From: Rhizobium sp. CCGE531
Lineage (GTDB): Bacteria > Pseudomonadota > Alphaproteobacteria > Rhizobiales > Rhizobiaceae
NCBI RefSeq assembly: GCF_003627795.1
Contig: NZ_CP032685.1
Coordinates: 558,001-622,000, forward strand
Length of the DNA stretch: 64,000 bases
Direction of reading: 5' to 3'
The notes under the pieces are model-generated. The model worked only from the letters and a program-made list of their open reading frames with translations. It was not told where the DNA came from and ran no database searches. Both the position numbers and the translations under genes were made by a program. This document shows, piece after piece, positions 58,079 through 64,000 of this stretch (positions are counted from its first letter, which is position 1; each line of letters opens with the position of its first letter).

Positions 58079-60163
58079 TGCCATCCCTGCAAACAGGCTT
58101 TCCACCTCGGAAGAGGGAAGGGGCCGGGCGAACAGATAGCCCTGAAGCAGCTCGCATCCGGCGCTTTCGAGGAAGCGGGCCTGTTCTTCGGTCTCCACGC
58201 CTTCGGCCACGACTTCCAGTTCGAGCATTCGGCCGAGCGATACGATGGCGGAGGTAATTGCCATATCGCCGGGCTTGTCAGGAATATCGGCAATGAAGGA
58301 TCTGTCGATCTTCAATCGGGAAAGCGGAAAGCGCCTAAGGGTGCTCAGGCTTGAATATCCGGTACCGAAATCGTCGATTGCGAGACTGACACCCAGCGCC
58401 TTCAGTTCATGCATGCGCTCTATCGCTCCCTCGACGTCGCGCATGATCAAGCTCTCCGTCAATTCGAGCTCGAGCCATTGCGGATCGAGACCCGCCGTCT
58501 GCAGCGCCGACGCAACCTGGCTTGTCAGCAAATTCTCCAGAAATTGCCGGGCCGATACGTTCACGCCGATGCGCAGCGCTGGCAGGCCGAGATCCCGCCA
58601 TGCTCGGGCCTGCTGACAGGCTTTGCGCAAAACGATTTCACCGAGCGGGACGATCAGCCCCGTTTCCTCGGCCAGCGGAATAAAGGCTCCGGGAAGCAGC
58701 AAGCCCTCGGCCGGATGCTGCCACCGCACAAGGGCTTCGACGCCGGTCACCCTGCCGCTGCGGATCTCCTTTTGCGGCTGGTAGTGCAGCACGAATTCAT
58801 CCCGCTCCACCGCGCGCCGCAGCTCTTCGATGCGGATCAGCTTGTTGCGAGCATCTTCCGCCATGGCCGGCGTGAACAGTCGAATGGAGTTGCGCCCCGC
58901 TTCCTTGGCGCGATAGAGCGCCATATCGGCGTTTGCGAACAGTGCCGAGGCTGTCTCGCCGTGCTCCATGGCGCATGCCACACCGATGCTGCAGCCGACG
59001 CGGATTTCGACGCCGCTGATGGTCAACGGCCTGGATATGTCCTTGAGAACGGCGGTGAGCCTCTCGTATATCGAGCCGGAGGGTTCCTCCAGGACGATGA
59101 TGAACTCATCGCCGCCGATCCTCGCAACGATGCCGCCGCGACCAAGATGGGTCGATATGCGCTGCGCAACCACCACCAGCAATTCGTCTCCGGCGGCGTG
59201 GCCGAGGGTATCGTTCACCAGCTTGAAATTATCCAGGTCGACAAAGGCAACGGCCAGGGGCTTCTGCTTTCGTGAGGCTTTCTCCAGTAGGGCGCTGAGC
59301 TTACGGTCCAGCAGCATGCGGTTGGGCAGGCCGGTGAGGGCATCGTGTTCGGCCAGATAGGCAATATGGGCGATGTCTCGATGGCGATCGATGGCGATCC
59401 CAACCGTTTGCGCTATGCCTGCGAAGAACTCCATGAGCCCGGCCTCGTCACCGTCGGTCTTCACCGTCACCAAGGTTCCATGCCTGCCGCCATCCCGCGA
59501 GAAGATCGGAAATTCCAGTATGTCGCCGGCCAGGGATTGGGGTTGCTCGCCATTGAGAACAAAGTCGATCTGCCTACCGTCGAGCAACCGCTCAAGGAGG
59601 GATCGGGCATCCTTCAGAAGCACATCAAGATCGATGCCTCGCGCCACATCCTGGAGGAGTTTCGTCTGCGCGCTCATCAATTCTTCGGCGCGCTTGCGAG
59701 CGGAGATATCGCGGGAGGCGCCGACGACACCGATGACGTTGCCGTTTCTATCCCGCAGCGGCACGCGCGACATCATCAGCCAGCCTTCGCCCTTGAGGCG
59801 CCGCTCTTCCACGCCAAGATCGGCTTTGCCCGTTTCCATGACCCGTCGCTCGACTTCCTCGATCTTATGCGCGTCGGCCATCGGGTGAATTTCGGCATCC
59901 GTGAGGCCGATCAGTTCCGCGACATGAGTAAAGCCGTTGTTGAGAACGATTGCCTGGTTGGCGAAGAGGAAACGGCCGTCTCTGTCCTTGGCATAGATAT
60001 AGTCCGGCACATAGTTGATCATCGCTTCGAGCCATTCGTGGCGTTCGGTGAGCGATAAATGCTGAGCCCGGAGCAATTCGAGCAGCTCGCGAACATGCCG
60101 GTCATCATCGTTCGGATCGGTATTTGCTGACTTCGACGATCTACCCGGCCGCTGTGTCATCAA
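58064..60163 (-). CDS. PAS-GGDEF-EAL cyclic-di-GMP protein
   Basis: This 699-residue soluble protein has a PAS domain with PAC (about 45-160), a GAF-like region (about 170-270), a GGDEF domain with intact GGDEF in ARIGGDEF, and an EAL domain with EALVRW and DDFGTGYSS intact. Both synthesis and breakdown of cyclic di-GMP appear possible. The residues at the inhibitory RxxD position read GRGG, so product inhibition is probably absent. A PAS input suggests sensing of a small molecule or redox state. It starts at ATG 60163; no neighbour explains its cue. Confidence 0.9.
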   Translation of the reverse strand: MMTQRPGRSSKSANTDPNDDDRHVRELLELLRAQHLSLTERHEWLEAMINYVPDYIYAKDRDGRFLFANQAIVLNNGFTHVAELIGLTDAEIHPMADAHKIEEVERRVMETGKADLGVEERRLKGEGWLMMSRVPLRDRNGNVIGVVGASRDISARKRAEELMSAQTKLLQDVARGIDLDVLLKDARSLLERLLDGRQIDFVLNGEQPQSLAGDILEFPIFSRDGGRHGTLVTVKTDGDEAGLMEFFAGIAQTVGIAIDRHRDIAHIAYLAEHDALTGLPNRMLLDRKLSALLEKASRKQKPLAVAFVDLDNFKLVNDTLGHAAGDELLVVVAQRISTHLGRGGIVARIGGDEFIIVLEEPSGSIYERLTAVLKDISRPLTISGVEIRVGCSIGVACAMEHGETASALFANADMALYRAKEAGRNSIRLFTPAMAEDARNKLIRIEELRRAVERDEFVLHYQPQKEIRSGRVTGVEALVRWQHPAEGLLLPGAFIPLAEETGLIVPLGEIVLRKACQQARAWRDLGLPALRIGVNVSARQFLENLLTSQVASALQTAGLDPQWLELELTESLIMRDVEGAIERMHELKALGVSLAIDDFGTGYSSLSTLRRFPLSRLKIDRSFIADIPDKPGDMAITSAIVSLGRMLELEVVAEGVETEEQARFLESAGCELLQGYLFARPLPSSEVESLFAGMAAKAG

Positions 60164-60291
60164 TGTTCTCTCGCGTGGTGAACGGACAATAGAAGCAAGC
60201 AGTTATGTATCCATGAAAATGCATGGAGCATTTTGGCCGTCCCAAACGGAGGCGTAAAGGCATATTGGGTGATCGGGGTAAAAACAGCGGT

Positions 60292-61359
60292 CTATCTGAG
60301 CTTTGCCCGGAAGAATCTGATCAGCTGAGCATTCATGCGGCGATGAAATGTCGCTCGATCGAAACCGTTCGGATCGGTGCATATGAGGGGGGCGGATTTG
60401 GCAAGCGTCGCGCTGCATGGTGGCAGAAAGTCATAATGCCCAGCACCTGTCACGACATGCAGCTCGGGAGGGCGCGGCAATGCGGCGCGCACCGCCTCGT
60501 CGTACCAGGGATTGGGCTGGTGGCGGTCATCGGCAGCGCGCCACAGCTGGATGGGAACCTTCACGTCGCGCAAGCCACCGGGTGAGAAGGTGAAGCCAAA
60601 TGCTGGAGCGGCAACAGCGACCGCCTTGATGCGCCCGTCCTGCTGCCAAGCATCGGAGGGGACCGGCAAAGCGGCGACGGAAGCAACACCGGCCTGGCGG
60701 AGTGCGGAGCACAGATCATGAGCAGGATGATCGACGCAATAGGGATCAATCAGACTGAGATCGGGCTTTCCCCCTGCAGACACGAGCACAGTGAAGCCGC
60801 CATTCGAGAAACCGAAGGCACCGATCCGTCTTGAATCGACATGGGCATGATCTCTCCATTCGTCGAGAACGAACGTGATCAGCCGGCTCAACTGCTGCGG
60901 CCGACGCCAAAGCTTCAATACTTGTCGCTGATCGTCGAAAGTGTCGCCCGCGTGATCGACCGCGGCAACGACGAAGCCCGCATGCGCCAGCGCGAGAGCG
61001 GCGTCGTAATGGCCGGCAAGCGATCCCCCGCCGCCATGCGAAATGACGATCAGAGGCAAGCGGCGACCGGTGATCGCGCCGTCTGGCGCCACCAGCTGGG
61101 TGAAAGTCGCCAAACGTGCCTCTTGGGGTTTGGCGAGCGTCGGATACCAGATGCCTGCACGCAATGAAGGTTCGCTGCCATTCGGGACGGCCACCTCCTG
61201 AAAGGCGACGAACGCATAATCTTTGGCGTGAGCGGCGCCCGAAAGGCCGATGATCAGGAGAGCCGCGATCCGCCACCAAAGGCGGAAAATCGACAGGGCG
61301 AGAGCAGTCGAGTAATGCAAGAGGCCATTTTGAACCGGAGCTGTTTCCAGGGCTTTCAT
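60292..61359 (-). CDS. Secreted alpha/beta hydrolase
   Basis: This 355-residue protein has a hydrophobic N-terminal segment (about 30-45, LLIIGLSGAAHA) consistent with secretion, then an alpha/beta hydrolase domain with oxyanion loop VISHGGGG, nucleophile elbow GFSNGG, and a C-terminal His in GAGHYDF. It resembles dienelactone-hydrolase or platelet-activating-factor-acetylhydrolase-like esterases. The N-terminal 28 residues before the signal are unusually long and may not be translated. The substrate is unknown. Confidence 0.78.
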   Translation of the reverse strand: MKALETAPVQNGLLHYSTALALSIFRLWWRIAALLIIGLSGAAHAKDYAFVAFQEVAVPNGSEPSLRAGIWYPTLAKPQEARLATFTQLVAPDGAITGRRLPLIVISHGGGGSLAGHYDAALALAHAGFVVAAVDHAGDTFDDQRQVLKLWRRPQQLSRLITFVLDEWRDHAHVDSRRIGAFGFSNGGFTVLVSAGGKPDLSLIDPYCVDHPAHDLCSALRQAGVASVAALPVPSDAWQQDGRIKAVAVAAPAFGFTFSPGGLRDVKVPIQLWRAADDRHQPNPWYDEAVRAALPRPPELHVVTGAGHYDFLPPCSATLAKSAPLICTDPNGFDRATFHRRMNAQLIRFFRAKLR

Positions 61360-61622
61360 GCTATTACCCTTCTCGATTTATCAGCCAGGCGCCGGGCGCA
61401 AGGTCGCTTCGTGTTTCGGTATTCCTCGCCACATGATCTGCCGGCGTCAACGATCGGGTAGGCGAGCGCATTCGATACTTGGCGGAGCAATTGGAATGTC
61501 GTTTGGGTGCCGTACGGATGCCAATCATATTCAACTCAAGGCATGGTGACCGCCTTGCGGAGTAGGGGCGAAAACAGCTAAAGCCCGACCGGGAGAAATA
61601 CAGGATTCGCAAGGAAAAGGAC

Positions 61623-62537
61623 ATGGACGTTCGCAAGGCTGCGGCGAATGGCAATCTCGTGCTTGCCGGCATGCTTTTGATGCTCGTCGGCGATTTCATG
61701 TTTTCGCTGAACGATGCCATGGGCAAATGGCTGGTAGCGAGTTTCTCCGTCGGGCAGATTCTGGTTATCCGCTCGCTGGGCTCGTTCATACTCCTGGCAC
61801 CCATGATTGCGCGGCAGGGCGGTGATGCGCTCTTTCGCCTCGAGCGGCCGCCGCTGCAGTTTTTGCGGGTGGTTATGACGACACTCGATGTCGGTCTCTT
61901 CTACGCCGCCGTTGCCTATCTGCCGCTTGCCGATGTCATGACCTTCTACATGGCAGGCCCCATCTATGTCGCGGCGATCTCGCATTTCTTCCTTGACGAG
62001 AGGATCGGCTGGCGGCGCTGGCTGGCCGTTCTTGTCGGCTTCGCCGGCGTATTGATCGCGCTTAGACCTTCGGCGGCCATGTTTTCCTGGCCATCGCTTT
62101 TCGGCCTTGGCGGCAGCCTCGCATTCGCGATGACGCTTGTGCTCGGGCGGCGGCTGCGGCAGACGAGCGATGCAACGCTCGTTGCCTGGCAGACGGTTGG
62201 CGCCCTCGCGACCGGTTTGGCGCTCAGCATCGGCAATTGGCGCGCGGCATCAGCACTTGATCTCGGCGCCATGCTGGCGCTCGGCGTCGTCGCCGGCAGC
62301 GCGCACATGATGATCACGCGGTCACTGAAGCTTGCCCCCGCATCCCTGCTTGCCCCGCTGCAATATAGCCTGTTGATCTGGGCAATTGCGCTTGGTTTCC
62401 TATTCTTCGGCGATATTCCGGACGCCCAGATAATCGTTGGGTCCGTCATCATCGTGCTCGCCGGCCTTTTCATTTTCCACCGGAAGAACCTGACCGGCAA
62501 TATTCCGAAGGATGCTATTCCACGGGATGGGCACTGA
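61623..62537 (+). CDS. EamA-family (DMT) transporter
   Basis: This 304-residue membrane protein has ten predicted helices in two EamA repeats (MLLMLVGDFMFSLNDAMGKW, AVAYLPLADVMTFYMAGPIY; second half from about 150, with YSLLIWAIALGFLFFGDIPD). It probably exports a metabolite or drug across the inner membrane. AAGGAAAAGG precedes the ATG. No adjacent gene suggests a cargo. Confidence 0.85.
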   Translation: MDVRKAAANGNLVLAGMLLMLVGDFMFSLNDAMGKWLVASFSVGQILVIRSLGSFILLAPMIARQGGDALFRLERPPLQFLRVVMTTLDVGLFYAAVAYLPLADVMTFYMAGPIYVAAISHFFLDERIGWRRWLAVLVGFAGVLIALRPSAAMFSWPSLFGLGGSLAFAMTLVLGRRLRQTSDATLVAWQTVGALATGLALSIGNWRAASALDLGAMLALGVVAGSAHMMITRSLKLAPASLLAPLQYSLLIWAIALGFLFFGDIPDAQIIVGSVIIVLAGLFIFHRKNLTGNIPKDAIPRDGH

Positions 62538-62782
62538 GGCGGCGGCTTCAGCCAGAGCCTGTAAATTTCAATTTATTCGCCAGTCAGCGGGATAACCGCC
62601 TTCTTAGACGGCAATAGGCAGCCCGATGGCGAGGGCATGCCGCCCTGTATCTTCTATACCTTTCATCGCGATCCTGAACTTGATGCGGCTATGTTGGTCG
62701 GATTACGTATCCTTCCGGGCTCGGCAAACGTCCTTGGTGGCATCGACGCCCTCATGCGCCGTCGTTGGGAGTATGGGCAAAT

Positions 62783-63700
62783 ATGACAGAGGATCTCTTT
62801 CGCGTCGGCAAGTTCGACGACCGTTATTCAGCCTTCATCGAGACGGTCGCGGGACATCGTGGCAAGCTGCATCGCTATTGCAGCCGCATGACCGGATCCG
62901 TGCTTGATGGCGAGGACATCATGCAGGATGTCCTCTTGGAGGCCTATCGCAAGCTCAATCATCTGCAGGACGGACAGAATGTCGGGCCGTGGCTGTTCCG
63001 CATCGCGCACAACCGCTGCATTGATTTCATACGCAAGCGCGCCGTGCGCAAGACCAAGGAAGCCGCCGCGGCCAGGCCCGACATCATGTCTCCCGCCGAC
63101 TTCCACGGTCGCGGCATCAGCCGGGCCTTGGAGCGGTTGGTCATCAACCTGCCGCCGAAGGAGCGGGCTTGCGTGCTTCTCAAGGACGTTTTCGACTATA
63201 ATCTCGAGGAAATCGCGGATCTCGTCGGCAGTACCGTCGGTGGGGTCAAGGCCGCTTTGCACCGCGGCCGGTCGAAGCTTGCTACGCTCCCAGACCAGCC
63301 GTCATCGGCAGGCGCCGAGGACAGGGAATTGCTTGACCTGCACGCTCTTTATATCGAACGCTTCAACCGCCAGGACTGGGAGGGTATACGCCAACTCATT
63401 AGCGATGACGCGCGGCTCTTGGTCACTAATCTTTATGCAGGCCCAGCGACGCCGAACTACTTCACACGCTTCGAGCTGTTGCCATATCCGCGCAGGCTTG
63501 TCACAGCACTCCTCGACGGCGAACGCGTATTGGTGTTGCTAGGCGGATTAGCGCCGCACATGGTCCCGACGGTCATCGTGCGCCTGGAATCGGACCGGCG
63601 CGGGATTCACGCGATACTCCACTATTCCCAATGTCCGTGGATATTCGCGGCTGCCGATTCCTTGACAATCGAGCCTGACGCCTCGGCCACGCTGCACTAA
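62783..63700 (+). CDS. ECF sigma factor with C-terminal extension
   Basis: This protein of about 305 residues has sigma region 2 (LDGEDIMQDVLLEAYRKLNH, PWLFRIAHNRCIDFIRKR) at about 40-95 and region 4 (LPPKERACVLLKDVFDYNLE, EIADLVGSTVGGVKAALHRG) at about 130-175. About 120 residues follow that look like a SnoaL/NTF2-type domain, as in ECF groups that regulate themselves by a fused domain. No anti-sigma gene is adjacent. The ATG at 62783 is preferred to the TTG at 62765. Confidence 0.83.
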   Translation: MTEDLFRVGKFDDRYSAFIETVAGHRGKLHRYCSRMTGSVLDGEDIMQDVLLEAYRKLNHLQDGQNVGPWLFRIAHNRCIDFIRKRAVRKTKEAAAARPDIMSPADFHGRGISRALERLVINLPPKERACVLLKDVFDYNLEEIADLVGSTVGGVKAALHRGRSKLATLPDQPSSAGAEDRELLDLHALYIERFNRQDWEGIRQLISDDARLLVTNLYAGPATPNYFTRFELLPYPRRLVTALLDGERVLVLLGGLAPHMVPTVIVRLESDRRGIHAILHYSQCPWIFAAADSLTIEPDASATLH

Positions 63701-63897
63701 GTCGAGCACGGCTGAACGCGCCGACGAATCCGTCGAAATAGGCTGACGCCTACCCCCGCTTGGCTTCGGGCGACGTATCTTTTCGCAGATCCCATCCGTC
63801 TTGGAGATGTCGAAAGTCACGTCGTGATCTCGTTGCAACCATCGGCAAAATCACGAGCGATTTTTTGATATATCAGTAAATTCAAAATGGAGGTGAG

Positions 63898-64000
63898 ATG
63901 ATGGCAAGCAATGCAAGCAGCGCTAACAAGAATCACTACGAAACACTCGCTTTGGCTATGTCCAGAGGCGAGATAAGGAGTCCGGAGGACAATATCGAAT
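63898..64000 (+). CDS. Partial gene of unknown function at right edge
   Basis: A tandem ATG follows GGAGGTGAG, a strong ribosome binding site. The frame stays open for the 33-34 codons to the edge, beginning MASNASSANKNHYETLALAM. No family is recognised. It starts 197 bp after the ECF sigma gene, so it might be a target of that factor. Confidence 0.45.
   Translation, partial: MMASNASSANKNHYETLALAMSRGEIRSPEDNIE

Overview
The window looks like a catabolic region from an alphaproteobacterium of the Rhizobium group. The base composition is GC-rich. Gene content and gene order match rhizobial and Brucella erythritol loci, and PraR-like, DUF1402, Tad-like and cellobiase-type GH3 proteins point the same way. 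No rRNA, tRNA, CRISPR array or intact insertion sequence was seen. The left edge holds a 5'-truncated class II aldolase gene, so a rearrangement has occurred there.

Region 1 (1-17.6 kb) is a polyol locus. A left-pointing set encodes a DeoR regulator, an FGGY kinase and a GlpD-like FAD dehydrogenase. Next comes a left-pointing erythritol-type ABC importer (DUF2291 protein, EryE ATPase, EryF permease, EryG binding protein). Facing right are eryA-eryB-eryC, eryD, and eryR-tpiB-rpiB, closed by a strong terminator. Together they would import erythritol and convert it to D-erythrose 4-phosphate: kinase, FAD dehydrogenase, 3-epimerase, TIM-type isomerase, RpiB-type isomerase. The roughly 0.7-0.86 kb between the two arms carries palindromes, a motif shared with the eryR promoter, and two overlapping small ORFs (one Cys-rich) leading into eryA.

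Region 2 (17.6-35.4 kb) is mixed chromosomal-type content: a glycerophosphodiesterase facing a ROK regulator, a sialyltransferase-like (GT29-like) protein, a DUF1402 protein with lytic-transglycosylase-like motifs, a GH3 beta-glucosidase with a PA14 insert, an MHYT-GGDEF-EAL protein, a TadG-like vWA protein, a PraR-like regulator and a LysR/aldo-keto reductase pair. It also holds the queC-queD-queE operon for preQ0 synthesis, preceded by what reads as a class I preQ1 riboswitch, and several small envelope or regulatory genes.

Region 3 (35.4-46.5 kb) is an L-idonate/ketogluconate/gluconate-type regulon: SMP-30 lactonase, GlcG-like protein, idnD, D-2-hydroxyacid dehydrogenase, idnO, gluconokinase, a 6PGDH-like dehydrogenase, a small alpha/beta-barrel-like protein, a LacI regulator and a ribose-type ABC importer. 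Four copies of a LacI-type palindrome (ATGTTATCGATAACAT and variants) sit in exactly the four promoter regions of this block, which ties it together as one regulon.

Region 4 (46.8-64 kb) has an AraC regulator and a class I glutamine-amidotransferase-like hydrolase. A peptide-type ABC importer faces a GntR regulator, mannonate dehydratase, 5-dehydro-4-deoxyglucarate dehydratase and a secreted lactonase, which suggests sugar-acid or uronide use. The window ends with a PAS-GGDEF-EAL protein, an alpha/beta hydrolase, a DMT exporter, an ECF sigma factor with a C-terminal extension, and the start of an unidentified gene cut by the right edge.
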